Of a stretch of DNA of 64,000 nt, positions 17,091 through 28,317 are shown one piece after another. This DNA comes from Sphingobium lactosutens DS20 (GTDB lineage: Bacteria > Pseudomonadota > Alphaproteobacteria > Sphingomonadales > Sphingomonadaceae), in NCBI RefSeq assembly GCF_000445105.1, contig NZ_ATDP01000103.1, positions 62,001-126,000 of the forward strand. The letters are read 5' to 3'. A program made the position numbers and the translations under genes. The notes under the pieces are model-generated. The model saw only the letters and a program-made list of their open reading frames with translations, did no database searches and had not been told where the DNA came from. The first letter of the stretch is position 1; the number at the start of each line of letters is the position of its first letter.

Positions 17091-18149
17091 TCATCCCATC
17101 ATCGCCACGAAAGTGAAGAAGAGCGACAGCGACACGCAGGCGAAGCCGTACAGCAGCGGCAGGCGCAAAATCGTGCTGGTCCGCGACAGGGAATAGGCGT
17201 CCTTGAACTGGCGATACATATGCCAGGCCGCGAACAGCAACAAAGCGGTTGTGACAAGACCGCTGGTGACATGCAAGGCCGTCATTATCATCGACAGGGA
17301 GAAAAGCAGCGACATGAACGCGATGGAATATGTCACGTAAATGGCGTGATCATACATCTTGAAGCGGCGGCTGAAGGGAAAGAGCAGCCATAGGAACGGC
17401 AGGGAGATGAGGATCAGCGCCCAGGAGAATTTATAGGCGTTGGCCTTTAGCTTGTAATAGGCCAACTCCGGATTTTTGGCGGCCGCATTGATGGTTTTAC
17501 CCACCGTCCTGGCAACGCCGCCATTAACGCCATCGACGGTCAGGGCGTTGGTGATATTGCCCGCGAGCGTCAGCCCTTTTCGGTCATCGCGCGCATCGTC
17601 AAGCGCCTCGGCCAATGCCTCCCGCCGGTCGCGGGTCAAGCCAGGCCGCGCGAGGTCAGCTTCCAGCTTTCGTATCCGGGCATCCGCCTTTGCCTGTTCC
17701 TGCGCCAGTTCGGCGCGAGCAGCGGCATTCATCTGGACGCCATTGCTCTGGCCTTCGGGCCCATGATGACTGGTCAGCGAAAAGACCGCATACATCAGGA
17801 AGGCGCTGAACAGGAACAGGGCAAAGGGCGACACGAATTTCGCGCGCTCCCCATGGACGTAGCGGCGTGTCAGCTTGCCCGGTCGCAGCGCCAGTTCGGG
17901 CAAGGTCGTGAATATCTTGCCTTCCAGATGCAGCACGCCATGCGCCAGATCATGCCCGATCGCAGCAAAGCTGCGATGCGTGTGCGCCGCCTGGCCGCAT
18001 TGCGCACAATAAGGGCCGTCGAGGGCCGCGCCACAATTGAGGCAGGCGCCGTGGCCAGGCTGATGCGCCTCGCCATGGGCCGGCTCGACAGTCCGCGCCA
18101 GCATCGCCCCGGTGACCGCGTCACCCGCTGCTTCGATTCCCCCGTTCAT
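17091..18149 (-). CDS. DUF3667 family membrane protein with zinc ribbon
   Basis: A 352-residue protein. A zinc ribbon sits at about residues 35-52 (CLNCGAALDGPYCAQCGQ), then the conserved DUF3667 stretch (GHDLAHGVLHLEGKIFTTLP), one membrane segment (SPFALFLFSAFLMYAVFSL), a long charged coiled coil (about 150-200), and a C-terminal block of about four membrane helices. The function of the family is not known to me. It has no close partner gene. Confidence 0.8.
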   Translation of the reverse strand: MNGGIEAAGDAVTGAMLARTVEPAHGEAHQPGHGACLNCGAALDGPYCAQCGQAAHTHRSFAAIGHDLAHGVLHLEGKIFTTLPELALRPGKLTRRYVHGERAKFVSPFALFLFSAFLMYAVFSLTSHHGPEGQSNGVQMNAAARAELAQEQAKADARIRKLEADLARPGLTRDRREALAEALDDARDDRKGLTLAGNITNALTVDGVNGGVARTVGKTINAAAKNPELAYYKLKANAYKFSWALILISLPFLWLLFPFSRRFKMYDHAIYVTYSIAFMSLLFSLSMIMTALHVTSGLVTTALLLFAAWHMYRQFKDAYSLSRTSTILRLPLLYGFACVSLSLFFTFVAMMG

Positions 18150-18214
18150 GCGCGCAGACTATCAGCGGTGTATCAGCAACGCCAGACAGCGAATGGACGC
18201 GCGCTCCCGTCGGA

Positions 18215-18877
18215 TCAGGCCGCGCCGAGCTTGCCTGAATAGAGGAGCCGGCCCTGCCCCAGCAGCCCCAAGACCTGCGGCACCAGATGCGGCGCAACCG
18301 CGAAGCAGCCTTCGCTCCGGCCGCATTTGCCCCAGGTCGCGACATGATCTTCCGTCACATAATCCGCGCCATGAATGACGATGGCGCGCGCTTCGGCGTT
18401 GTTGTTTTGTGGATCGAGCCCGGCAAGGCGCATTGAACGTCCATGCTGGCCCACATATTCCGCCTCCGTGCGGAACGCGCCCTGGCAGCTCGCTAGAGAA
18501 TTGAATTCATTGGAAAAGCTATGCAGCCAGCCGGAATGGCCGGGGTCCGATCCACGCCCATGCGATACGAGATAGCTGTTGGCCTGTCCGCTGACCAGAT
18601 CGACGATATGCATCCGCATATCCTTTGACGGCGCGTCGAAATCGACGATGCCGACGCGGTCACGCAGGGCGAAGGCGGCGCCATGCTGGTCCAGCGCGGC
18701 GCGCGCGCGGTCCAGCAGCGCGGCATAGCGCGGCAACGGCCGCGCCGGTGCTGCGGGGACGGGAGGCGGCGCGGCGGGTTGCGGCATGACCGGCGGCGCG
18801 GCACGGCCCATGCTGTCCGATAAAAACGAAAAAGCGAGTCCGCTCAAAGCGAACTTCGTAAAATTGCGGCGATCCAT
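18215..18877 (-). CDS. Murein L,D-transpeptidase catalytic-domain (YkuD_2-type) protein
   Basis: A 220-residue exported protein. The N-terminus is Tat-like or Sec-like (MDRRNFTKFALSGLAFSFL), a Pro/Ala linker follows, and the catalytic domain is at about 60-220. The segment IVIHGADYVTE holds the conserved His and GRSEGCFAVAP the catalytic Cys. This matches the YkuD_2 type found in many proteobacteria, expected to act on cell-wall peptides in the periplasm. It lies downstream of another L,D-transpeptidase gene and its lipoprotein partner, separated by a terminator, so envelope work is the common theme. Confidence 0.82.
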   Translation of the reverse strand: MDRRNFTKFALSGLAFSFLSDSMGRAAPPVMPQPAAPPPVPAAPARPLPRYAALLDRARAALDQHGAAFALRDRVGIVDFDAPSKDMRMHIVDLVSGQANSYLVSHGRGSDPGHSGWLHSFSNEFNSLASCQGAFRTEAEYVGQHGRSMRLAGLDPQNNNAEARAIVIHGADYVTEDHVATWGKCGRSEGCFAVAPHLVPQVLGLLGQGRLLYSGKLGAA

Positions 18878-18897
18878 GCCCGCGTTATAGCAAAGCG

Positions 18898-18924
18898 CGC
18901 GCCCCGGTTGAACCCCGGAGCGCG
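18898..18924 (-). terminator. Hairpin terminator after the L,D-transpeptidase operon
   Basis: On the minus strand CGCGCTCCGG pairs with CCGGGGCGCG (one T-G pair) across a seven-base loop, directly after the small lipoprotein stop at 18930. The tail is weak (CGCTTTG), so efficiency is uncertain. Confidence 0.5.
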
Positions 18925-18929
18925 AGAGG

Positions 18930-19244
18930 TCAGCCGCCTATATTGCTCGCTTCATCGACAGGCTGAACCGCCTCATCGTCGCGCGGCAGGCGTGACGTCA
19001 TGCCTGTCGCCTCCGCATCATCCAGGATCTGCTGCTCCTGCGAGATCGCAGGCGGCGGCGCGACCGGCGGCGCCTCGACCTGGTTTTGCGGCTCTGGCAT
19101 CGGCGCGTCCGGTTCGTCGACGATGACATTTTCGACCGGCGGCTCGACCAGATTATTGACCGGCGCAGGCGCGTCTTCTTCCTTTTTGCCGCAAGCGGCC
19201 AGGGCAAGGGCGCCGGACAGCGCGATCAGGGCAATTTTGCGCAT
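18930..19244 (-). CDS. Small Pro/Glu-rich lipoprotein
   Basis: A 104-residue protein with a lipoprotein signal (MRKIALIALSGALALAACGK, lipobox LAAC). The mature part is acidic and proline rich (PAPVNNLVEPPVEN, EAPPVAPPPAI) and probably disordered; it ends with no domain I know. It starts 4 bases after the L,D-transpeptidase stop, with an AAGGA ribosome site inside that gene's end, so the two form an operon. It may tether or assist the transpeptidase; this is inference. Confidence 0.72.
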   Translation of the reverse strand: MRKIALIALSGALALAACGKKEEDAPAPVNNLVEPPVENVIVDEPDAPMPEPQNQVEAPPVAPPPAISQEQQILDDAEATGMTSRLPRDDEAVQPVDEASNIGG

Positions 19245-19248
19245 GGGA

Positions 19249-20718
19249 TCAGTCCTTCGATGCGATGGAGGCGGGGGCCGGTGCGGCGGTCGGATCGGCG
19301 CGGCTGCTCGACGCCTCGATCTTCTGCGCCAGCAGCTTGTCCCAGCCATAGGGATCATTACGGAACGACACGACGCCGTCGCCATTGGCAAAGGCCGTCC
19401 AGTAAAGGAGATAGACGGCGACATCCTGTGGCAGGGACACGCGCTGCGTTTTCCCTTCGTCAATCAGGTTCTGGATCTGGCCATTGAGGTCCGGGGAGGC
19501 AGCAACCATCTGCTCGGCCAAGGCCACCGGCTTTTCCAAGCGGATGCAGCCATGGCTCGCCAGCCGGTCATAGCTGGAAAATTTGCCCCGCGACGGCGTG
19601 TCATGCAGGTAGACGGCGAAGGGGTTGTTGAAGTCGAACTTCAATCGGCCCAGCGCGCTGTTGGGACCGGCCGGCTGCACGATGCGCTCGCCCCCTTCTG
19701 GCGTCTTGACGATCTTGTACCCCTGCCGGATCAGCGTGGCGCGTCCCTTGGGGAAGAGTTCGCGCCGGGCGATCGACATCGGCACGTTCCACGGCGGGTT
19801 GACGACGATCGAATGGATGCTGGAGGACAGCATCGGCGTCTGGTTATCCGGGCTGCCTGTCACGGCGCGCATCGACGTGACCGGCTGGTCCCCTTCGAAC
19901 AGCGTCAGCACGGCGGCGGCGATGTTCACCTGCACCCGGTTGACGGGCAGGCTGCGCGGCATCCAGCGCCACCGTTCCATATTCGCCATGATCGCGGCGA
20001 TGCGGTCATCGACCCCGACGTTGAGCGCGGCGAGCGTCCGGGCGTCCAGATTGCCGGTGGGATTGAGGCCGTAGCGGCGTTGCGCCCGCTGAATGATATC
20101 GGTCAGCTTTTCGTCCGGCGACACGCTGGGGTCTTCCAGGGCGATGCGCTTGCGAACGGCGTCCGGCGACGAGGAGGCGGACAGGGTCTGCCAGCCGCCC
20201 TGATCCCGGATCGCTTCGTAGCGCTCCAGCCCCTTGCGCAACGTCTCATAGCCCGCCCAGGGCGGTGTCAGCCGGCTGGCCCATTGGTCCAGGCTGTCCT
20301 CCGCCACCGCCTTGGCAAGGCCGGGGCGCGGGTCGAACTTTTCCGGACGCAGCGCCCAGATATCGAGGAAATCGGCCGTGTCGACGCGTCCGGTGCTGAG
20401 CGCGCGGGCGCGGTCGAGCATCGCGTCGACAAGCGCCTGGCCACGCAGCGGACCGCTGCGCTTTTGCCGGGCCATCAGCCCCTGGGCAGCGCCGGTCTTG
20501 AGCCAGTCATTGGCCCACGCTTCCTGCGCGGCGGACAGGGACGGGATGGGAACGGGCGGTCGCAGCGCGGGAATGGGCTGCACCATGCCCGATCCCGGCA
20601 GGGTCGGCGCAACCGCGGGCGGCGGCGTCTGCGCCAGGGCAGGCAGGACGACGAGCGATGAAGCGGCAAAGCCGACCATTGCGGCGAAGGAAAATCGGGT
20701 CATGGAGGGACGGTTCAT
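19249..20718 (-). CDS. L,D-transpeptidase, YcbB/LdtD type
   Basis: A 489-residue exported enzyme making 3-3 peptidoglycan cross-links or attaching proteins to the wall. The signal peptide ends near VLPALAQ. Residues about 50-170 are a scaffold domain, a peptidoglycan-binding domain lies near 195-235 (IIQRAQRRYGLNPTGNLDA), and the YkuD catalytic domain is at about 270-430 with HDTPSRGKF and SHGCIRLEKPVALAE (catalytic Cys and His present). ATG 20703 is a possible alternative start. It is divergent from the HDAC-family gene. Confidence 0.9.
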   Translation of the reverse strand: MNRPSMTRFSFAAMVGFAASSLVVLPALAQTPPPAVAPTLPGSGMVQPIPALRPPVPIPSLSAAQEAWANDWLKTGAAQGLMARQKRSGPLRGQALVDAMLDRARALSTGRVDTADFLDIWALRPEKFDPRPGLAKAVAEDSLDQWASRLTPPWAGYETLRKGLERYEAIRDQGGWQTLSASSSPDAVRKRIALEDPSVSPDEKLTDIIQRAQRRYGLNPTGNLDARTLAALNVGVDDRIAAIMANMERWRWMPRSLPVNRVQVNIAAAVLTLFEGDQPVTSMRAVTGSPDNQTPMLSSSIHSIVVNPPWNVPMSIARRELFPKGRATLIRQGYKIVKTPEGGERIVQPAGPNSALGRLKFDFNNPFAVYLHDTPSRGKFSSYDRLASHGCIRLEKPVALAEQMVAASPDLNGQIQNLIDEGKTQRVSLPQDVAVYLLYWTAFANGDGVVSFRNDPYGWDKLLAQKIEASSSRADPTAAPAPASIASKD

Positions 20719-20774
20719 GCTGGACCAGATAGCGCAAAGCTTTCTAGGTTCAAATCGCGATAGTGGAAAAGATC

Positions 20775-21725
20775 ATGCTGCACGTTGTTCACCACCCGGC
20801 CTATGTCTCCCCGGCAACACCCGGCAGCGCCTATCGTTTCGACAAATATGGCCTGGTGATGGATGCGCTGGCGCAAAGCGGCGCGAAGATGACCGTTCAT
20901 ACGCCAGAACCGATGCCGCGCGCATGGATCGAAGCCGTGCACGACCCCGATTATGTGGAAGAGGTGACAAGCCTGACTGTCCCGCCGGATAAGGCGCGCC
21001 GGATCGGATTTCCCATCACCGACCGCGTGGCGACACGGTCCCTCCTGTCGCCCGGTGGCACCTGGGCCGCAGCGCGACTGGCGAAAGTCCATGGCTATGC
21101 CGCCAATGCGGCGGGCGGCAGCCACCATGCCCTGTATGAAACCGGCGCAGGCTATTGCGTGTTCAACGACCTGGCGATCGCATCCAACCGGTTGATCGCG
21201 GAAGGGGACGCCGGTCATATCCTGATCCTGGACCTTGACGTGCATCAGGGTGACGGCACCGCCGCATTGATGGCGGGGCGGGCCGATATCTTCACAATGT
21301 CTATTCATGCCGAACGCAATTTCCCGGTGCGAAAGGCGCGATCCAGCCTGGATATCGGGCTGGAGGACGGTGTCGATGACGATGGCTATATGGCCGTGCT
21401 GACTGACAGCCTGCCACGGATATTGGATGACTTCGCGCCCGATCTGATCCTGTATCAGGCCGGGGTCGACCCCCATGGCGATGACAGGTTAGGACGGTTG
21501 AACCTTACCGACGCCGGACTCGACGCCCGCGACAAATATGTCCTGCGTCAGGCCCGCCAGCGCGCCATTCCGGTCGCCAGCACCATGGGCGGCGGATATG
21601 GCGCGGACCGCATGGCGATCGCGCGTCGCCATGCGGCCTGTATGATCCGCATGGCGCAGGAGGCGGCCGCGTGGCCGGTCAAGGATGCGTCGTCGACGCT
21701 CCGGGCAGCGCCCTCGACTCCATGA
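20775..21725 (+). CDS. Histone-deacetylase-family (acetoin utilisation-like) hydrolase
   Basis: A 316-residue zinc amidohydrolase. The metal and catalytic marks are all present: [19 protein letters not shown] (His pair and the Cys-Phe-Asn-Asp loop), [14 protein letters not shown] (zinc Asp and His), and [19 protein letters not shown] (second Asp). Bacterial members remove acetyl or similar groups from polyamines or proteins; the substrate here is open. I prefer ATG 20775 over the GTG at 20763 because GGAAAAG sits just upstream. Its last 47 bases overlap the end of the opposite-strand membrane gene. Confidence 0.88.
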   Translation: MLHVVHHPAYVSPATPGSAYRFDKYGLVMDALAQSGAKMTVHTPEPMPRAWIEAVHDPDYVEEVTSLTVPPDKARRIGFPITDRVATRSLLSPGGTWAAARLAKVHGYAANAAGGSHHALYETGAGYCVFNDLAIASNRLIAEGDAGHILILDLDVHQGDGTAALMAGRADIFTMSIHAERNFPVRKARSSLDIGLEDGVDDDGYMAVLTDSLPRILDDFAPDLILYQAGVDPHGDDRLGRLNLTDAGLDARDKYVLRQARQRAIPVASTMGGGYGADRMAIARRHAACMIRMAQEAAAWPVKDASSTLRAAPSTP

Positions 21726-22248
21726 TCCTGGCCGCGATCAGGCCGGCTGCGGCCAGCGCGATGAAATCGCTGAAGGCCAGATATAGGAAATAGCCCCAGG
21801 GCGCATGGTTGAAGACCGGCTGACCGAGATGCAGCCAGAGCACGGCGGCGATCGAAAACAAAATGGTGACGCGCATGCGGCTGCCGAAATCGGTCAAAGC
21901 AAAACGCAGAGCGAGCGCGATGAGGATGCCGACCGCCAGTGCCAGGATCAGCCCGCCGATCAGCGACGCGCCGTCCGTTACCGGAAAACCGCTGCTGTTG
22001 TAAAAGACCTGGGCGATCGGGCCACGGCCGTAGAGGATCGTGCCCTGTGCGGTGGCCGGATCGGGGATGACATAGACGCCGGTGCCGGTCGCGTTCAGCC
22101 CCTGGGCGAGCGCGGCCTGAAGATTGGCGCTTTCCTGATCGCCCGCGCGGCTGAAGGCCAGTGCGCTGAGCGGCGTGCCCCAAAAGACAAAGCCGATAAT
22201 ATACATGGCGAGGCCGCCGAGCAGACCCCCGATAACCGAACGAACCAT
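21679..22248 (-). CDS. Hypothetical four-helix membrane protein
   Basis: A 189-residue protein with a first membrane segment at 1-25 ([19 protein letters not shown]), a soluble loop of about 70 residues, and three helices toward the C-terminus ([47 protein letters not shown]). A GGGGGA ribosome site supports the start. I recognise no family. Its 3' end overlaps the HDAC-family gene tail to tail. Confidence 0.7.
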   Translation of the reverse strand: MVRSVIGGLLGGLAMYIIGFVFWGTPLSALAFSRAGDQESANLQAALAQGLNATGTGVYVIPDPATAQGTILYGRGPIAQVFYNSSGFPVTDGASLIGGLILALAVGILIALALRFALTDFGSRMRVTILFSIAAVLWLHLGQPVFNHAPWGYFLYLAFSDFIALAAAGLIAARIMESRALPGASTTHP

Positions 22249-22311
22249 GATAGTCCCCCATCCCTGCGATGACTTCGCCGGCTAAACGCCGGATGGGGCA
22301 ATTTTATCCGT

Positions 22312-22632
22312 TCAGTCGGACGGCCGTGCCGCCTTTTCCGCAAGTCCTGACATCCCCTCGCGCCTGTCCAGTTCGTCAAGGACGCTGTCCAGCGGAATAT
22401 CGAGATCCGCGAGCAGGACCAGAAGATGGAAAAGCAGATCTGCGCTTTCGCCCACCGCGCCGGCGCGATCGTCGGCCATCGCGGCGATCACGGTTTCCAC
22501 CGCTTCCTCGCCCACCTTCTGCGCGATCTTCGCACGGCCCCTGGCGGTCAGCTTGGCGACATAAGACGCCGTCGGATCGGCCGTGCGCCGTTGAAGGATG
22601 GTCTGTTCCAGGTGATGAAGAGTCGCGCGCAT
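22312..22632 (-). CDS. hisE: Phosphoribosyl-ATP pyrophosphatase
   Basis: A 106-residue HisE, which hydrolyses phosphoribosyl-ATP to phosphoribosyl-AMP in step 2 of histidine synthesis. The MazG-like core is clear: SYVAKLTARGRAKIAQKVGEE, then EAVETVIAA and ESADLLFHLLVLLAD with the metal-binding acidic residues. ATG 22632 gives the usual short N-terminus; ATG 22641 in frame is also possible. It closes the leftward his gene run, 42 bp after a PEP-CTERM gene. Confidence 0.93.
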   Translation of the reverse strand: MRATLHHLEQTILQRRTADPTASYVAKLTARGRAKIAQKVGEEAVETVIAAMADDRAGAVGESADLLFHLLVLLADLDIPLDSVLDELDRREGMSGLAEKAARPSD

Positions 22633-22674
22633 AGGGCGCATCAAGCGCCACGCGCGCAACCCGTCAAATGAAAT

Positions 22675-22941
22675 TTACTTCCGGCGGTTCTTGCGGTGCG
22701 CCACGACCGCGCGGCCACACAGCACGGCCGCACCCATCGCGAACAGCGCCATCTGCTCGGGTTCGGGCACCGGCGTCGGCGTGCCGCCCGACGAACCGCC
22801 GGTGGACGAGCCACCACCCGACGAGGACGAACCGCCGCACTTGCCGAACCAGCATCCCCAGGTCGCCTGCGCCGGTGCGGGCACGGCAGCGCCCATCAAA
22901 GCAGCAACCCCAACCATCAAAAGCGTTTTTCCGTATGTCAT
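22675..22941 (-). CDS. Small PEP-CTERM sorting-signal protein
   Basis: An 88-residue exported protein. The signal peptide ends near PAQAT, followed by a Cys-containing Gly/Ser-rich stretch (FGKCGGSSSSGGGSSTGGSS), and a C-terminal PEP-CTERM module (VPEPEQMALFAMGAAVL, then a basic tail HRKNRRK). Such tails are cut by exosortase during export of extracellular-matrix proteins. The start has an AGGGG site. It sits between hisF and hisE, an odd place for a surface protein. No exosortase gene is in the window. Confidence 0.8.
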   Translation of the reverse strand: MTYGKTLLMVGVAALMGAAVPAPAQATWGCWFGKCGGSSSSGGGSSTGGSSGGTPTPVPEPEQMALFAMGAAVLCGRAVVAHRKNRRK

Positions 22942-23067
22942 GTCACACCCCTGCTACCAAAGAACGGAATTGGTCGAGGTCCGGAAATACGGGACGCGCA
23001 GGCACCTTTCCAACGGATTAACCACAATAATGACGGCGCAAATGTGCCATTTTGATCCACCCTTTCA

Positions 23068-23828
<761 letters not shown>

Positions 23829-23832
<4 letters not shown>

Positions 23833-24566
23833 GCCGCCGCCTGCGCGACCGCCATGGCGGTTTTCAGATCCAGGCGCCCATCATAGAGCGCCCGGCCGGT
23901 GATGACGCCCTCAATCCCCTCATCCGCATGAAGACTGAGTATCCGGATATCGGCGATCCCAGCCACGCCGCCGCTGGCGATCACCGGAATGTCGGTCGCG
24001 CGCGCGAGATCGACGGTCGCGTCGATGTTGCATCCCTTGAGCAGGCCGTCGCGTCCAACGTCGGTGAAGAGCAGGCTGGCGACACCGGCATCCTCGAAAC
24101 GGCGGGCCAGGTCGACCACCGGCATGTCGCTCTTTTCCGCCCAGCCGTCGGTGGCGACGAACCCGTCGCGCGCGTCCACCGCGACAACGATGCCGCCGGG
24201 AAAGTCGCGAGCCGCCGCCTTGACGAAGACTGGGTCCTTGAGCGCGGCGGTGCCGATCACGATGCGCGATACGCCAAGATCGAACCAGCGCTCCACCGCC
24301 GCGCGGTTACGGATGCCGCCGCCCAGCTGAACATGGCCGGGAAAGGCGTCAATGATCGCCTCCACCGCTGCGGCATTGACCGCCTCGCCAGCGAAGCTGC
24401 CGTCCAGATCCACCACGTGAAGATGCTGCGCGCCCGCCTGCGCGAACAGGAGCGCCTGCGCGGCGGGATTGTCACCATAAATTGTGGCGCGATCCATGTC
24501 CCCTTCGGCCAAGCGGACGACCTGGCCGCCTTTAAGGTCGATGGCGGGAAAGACGATCAGGGACAT
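23829..24566 (-). CDS. hisA: ProFAR isomerase
   Basis: A 245-residue TIM barrel isomerase of step 4 in histidine synthesis. [20 protein letters not shown] has the catalytic Asp near residue 8, and [20 protein letters not shown] plus RDGLLKG has the second; phosphate loops GGGIRN and ASGGVAG are present. It lies between hisH (27 bp upstream) and hisF (4 bp overlap). Confidence 0.97.
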
Positions 24567-24593
24567 GGGTGAAACCTTTGCGCGCGGCAGCTG

Positions 24594-25208
24594 TCAGGGC
24601 CGCCAGTCGAGAAAGCGGGACAGGAAGGACAAGCCATAGGCCTGACTTTTTTCCGGGTGAAACTGGCAACCGATGATCGTGTCGCGGGCGACAGCGGCGA
24701 CCAGCGGGCCGCCATGGTCGGTCACGGCGGCGACATGGGCCGGATCGGCCGCATCGAAATGATAGCTGTGCAGGAAATAGGCTTCCCCAGGCTGGAGCAG
24801 GCCCGGCGCGCCCGTCAGCGTCACGTCGTTCCAGCCCATATGCGGCACCTTGGCCGTTGCATCGGCGGGTTCGATCCGCTGCACTGTGCCGGGAATCCAG
24901 CCAAGGCCTTCATGACGGCCAAATTCCTCGCCTGCATCGGCGAGCAACTGCATGCCGACGCACACGCCCAGAAAAGGGGTGCCGCACGCGTTCACCGCCT
25001 CGCCCATCGCTTCGACCATGCCGGGAATCGCGACCAGCGCGTCGCGACAGGCTCGAAAAGCGCCGACGCCCGGCAGCACGATACGGTCGGCCCGCGCTAC
25101 CGCATCGGCGTCCGCCGTGATGACGATATGCCGCGCCCCCGCCTTGCGCAGGGCATTATGCACCGAATGAAGGTTGCCCGCGCCATAGTCGATCAGGGCG
25201 ATGGTCAC
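24594..25208 (-). CDS. hisH: Imidazole glycerol phosphate synthase, glutaminase subunit (GTG start)
   Basis: A 204-residue class I glutamine amidotransferase feeding ammonia to HisF. IALIDYGAGNLHSV is the N-terminus, FLGVCVGMQLL holds the catalytic Cys, and CQFHPEKSQ the catalytic His and Glu. GTG 25206-25208 is the only sensible start and overlaps the stop of the upstream YciI gene (GTGA), so the two genes are coupled. Confidence 0.95.
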   Translation of the reverse strand: MTIALIDYGAGNLHSVHNALRKAGARHIVITADADAVARADRIVLPGVGAFRACRDALVAIPGMVEAMGEAVNACGTPFLGVCVGMQLLADAGEEFGRHEGLGWIPGTVQRIEPADATAKVPHMGWNDVTLTGAPGLLQPGEAYFLHSYHFDAADPAHVAAVTDHGGPLVAAVARDTIIGCQFHPEKSQAYGLSFLSRFLDWRP

Positions 25209-25495
25209 GCCAGCAACGACTCCAGCGTGACGCCTGCCGCCGCGCGCACCGCGTTGAATTCGATGAGGTCGAAAGTCGAAAGCCCGTTCTGGAAGAAGGG
25301 ATCGGTCGCGGCTTGTTCCTGCAATTCCGCGCGCGTGCCACGCGCCAGGATGATCCCGCCGTCGCGGGGATTGCGTGGGCCGGCCAGCAGCATCCATCCG
25401 TCGGCGATCCCCTGGTCGAGCCAGGCGCGATGAGCCGGGCGGTGGGGCTCAAGCGCTTCAAGCCCTGCGGTATAGGTCAGGGAAATGATGAACAT
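25205..25495 (-). CDS. YciI-like protein
   Basis: A 96-residue YCII/ferredoxin-fold protein: MFIISLTYTAGLEALEPHRP, HRAWLDQGIADGWMLLAGPR with the conserved His and Gly, GGIILARGTR, and DPFFQNGLSTFDLIEFNAV. Family members may bind small ligands and rarely have a known activity. It is embedded in the his operon, 26 bp after hisB and overlapping the hisH start. Confidence 0.85.
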   Translation of the reverse strand: MFIISLTYTAGLEALEPHRPAHRAWLDQGIADGWMLLAGPRNPRDGGIILARGTRAELQEQAATDPFFQNGLSTFDLIEFNAVRAAAGVTLESLLA

Positions 25496-25521
25496 GCCTG
25501 ATGGTCCTTTACGCCGGAAAT

Positions 25522-26109
25522 TTACAACATGCCTTTGGTCGAAGGGATGGCGTCGGCCTTGCGCGGGTCGACCTCCACCGCCTGCCGCAGCGCCCGGGCC
25601 AGGCCCTTGAACGCGCTTTCCACGATATGATGATTATTGCTGCCATAGAGGAGTTCGATATGCAGCGTGATGCCGGCCGCCTGGGCGAAGCTGTGGAAGA
25701 AATGCTCCACCATTTCGGTATCCCATTCGCCGACCTTCGTGACCGTGAAGGGCAGCTTGCATACCAGCCAGGGGCGGCCTGAAATATCCAGCGCGACCCG
25801 GCTCAACGTTTCGTCCATCGGAGAATAGACGCTGCCATAGCGGCTGATCCCGCGCTTGTCGCCCAGCGCCTTGGCCACCGCTTCGCCAATGGCGATCGCC
25901 GTATCTTCAGTCGTGTGGTGCTGGTCGACATGCAGGTCGCCGACGGTCTTGACCGTCATGTCGATCAGCGAATGGCGCGAAAGCTGTTCGAGCATATGGT
26001 CGAAAAAGCCGATGCCCGTCGACACGGTGTAAAGCCCGGTGCCATCCAGGTTGACGGTCACATCGATCTGCGTTTCCGCAGTGTTGCGGTGAATTTCGGC
26101 CGTGCGCAT
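25522..26109 (-). CDS. hisB: Imidazoleglycerol-phosphate dehydratase
   Basis: A 195-residue single-function dehydratase of step 6 (no phosphatase domain). Manganese-binding signatures are present: [31 protein letters not shown], and the second-half repeat [15 protein letters not shown] plus [17 protein letters not shown] 26109 gives [13 protein letters not shown], the usual start. It is the first gene of the leftward his run; its promoter must lie between it and the divergent sspB-like gene (26110-26204). Confidence 0.97.
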   Translation of the reverse strand: MRTAEIHRNTAETQIDVTVNLDGTGLYTVSTGIGFFDHMLEQLSRHSLIDMTVKTVGDLHVDQHHTTEDTAIAIGEAVAKALGDKRGISRYGSVYSPMDETLSRVALDISGRPWLVCKLPFTVTKVGEWDTEMVEHFFHSFAQAAGITLHIELLYGSNNHHIVESAFKGLARALRQAVEVDPRKADAIPSTKGML

Positions 26110-26204
26110 GGCCGCCCTATAGCGTGTGGAACGCAGCATGCAATGTGCGCGCGCACGCTGGAGCGGGCTTGACCCCATGCTTCGGGCCGTTAGGACATTG
26201 CGTC

Positions 26205-27672
<1,468 letters not shown>

Positions 27673-27741
27673 AAACAAGGTCCAGTCCCGGGAACCGGAA
27701 GTCCGGTGGGGTTTTGCCTTTAGCAAGATGAGTCAGGAGCG

Positions 27742-28089
27742 ATGCAAGTGACGACACGAATGCTGGGATGGACGATGGTGCCGCTGTTGGCAGCACTTGC
27801 CGGTTGCGGAGAGGCGGCCACGGACCAGACGGCGGCCAGCGGCAATCAGCCCATGGCGGAAAGCGGCGCGGCGGCGCAGGTTGCCAAGCTGACGCCTGAG
27901 CAGCGCAATGGCGTGTTCGAGAAGGCGATCCGCGATTCCGGCGTTGCCTGCCCGACCGTCACCGGGTCGGAGCGAACGGACATTCGACCGGGCGTCAAAG
28001 GCTGGAAGGCGCAATGCGACAATGACAGCGCGCATCTGATCGAGATCACGCCCGACGGTACAGCCAAGGTAACGAGCCGGACTTATTGA
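27742..28089 (+). CDS. Small lipoprotein, unknown
   Basis: A 115-residue protein with a lipoprotein signal (MLGWTMVPLLAALAGCGE, lipobox LAGC). After an Ala/Thr-rich linker, residues about 45-115 form a small domain with two Cys (VACPTVTG, KAQCDNDSA) and the end DGTAKVTSRTY, perhaps a BLIP-like or PepSY-like beta fold with one disulphide. AGGAG precedes ATG 27742; ATG 27760 is also possible. No family is assigned. Confidence 0.68.
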   Translation: MQVTTRMLGWTMVPLLAALAGCGEAATDQTAASGNQPMAESGAAAQVAKLTPEQRNGVFEKAIRDSGVACPTVTGSERTDIRPGVKGWKAQCDNDSAHLIEITPDGTAKVTSRTY

Positions 28090-28095
28090 GCAGCT

Positions 28096-28317
28096 TTAGG
28101 CGGCGTAGATGGCCGGGCGGTAGCGGGCCTGCGGGATCGGATGACCGTTCTTGCGCGCAAAATCGAGCCATAGCGCGATCGCTATTTGGACTTCGGCAAT
28201 GGCTTCACTGGGAGTGTCGCCATGCGCGGAACAAGGCTTAAGGTCAGGGACATCTGCAATCCAGACCTTGTCCTCCTTCGACCAAAAGACATTGATGTGA
28301 TACTGATGGTCCATCAT
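28096..28317 (-). CDS. hicB: HicB-family antitoxin
   Basis: A 73-residue HicB-type protein: YHINVFWSKEDKVWIADVPD, then CSAHGDTPSEAIAEVQIAI and the end WLDFARKNGHPIP. It has the degenerate RNase-H-like HicB core without a visible DNA-binding tail, so any autoregulation may depend on the toxin complex or a partner. It overlaps the toxin gene by 4 bp and is translated after it. Confidence 0.9.
   Translation of the reverse strand: MMDHQYHINVFWSKEDKVWIADVPDLKPCSAHGDTPSEAIAEVQIAIALWLDFARKNGHPIPQARYRPAIYAA

Noticed and set aside
27693..27720. Hairpin with G and T tail after the broken pip gene
   Set aside because: The stem is only five pairs (ACCGG/CCGGT), too weak to call a terminator.
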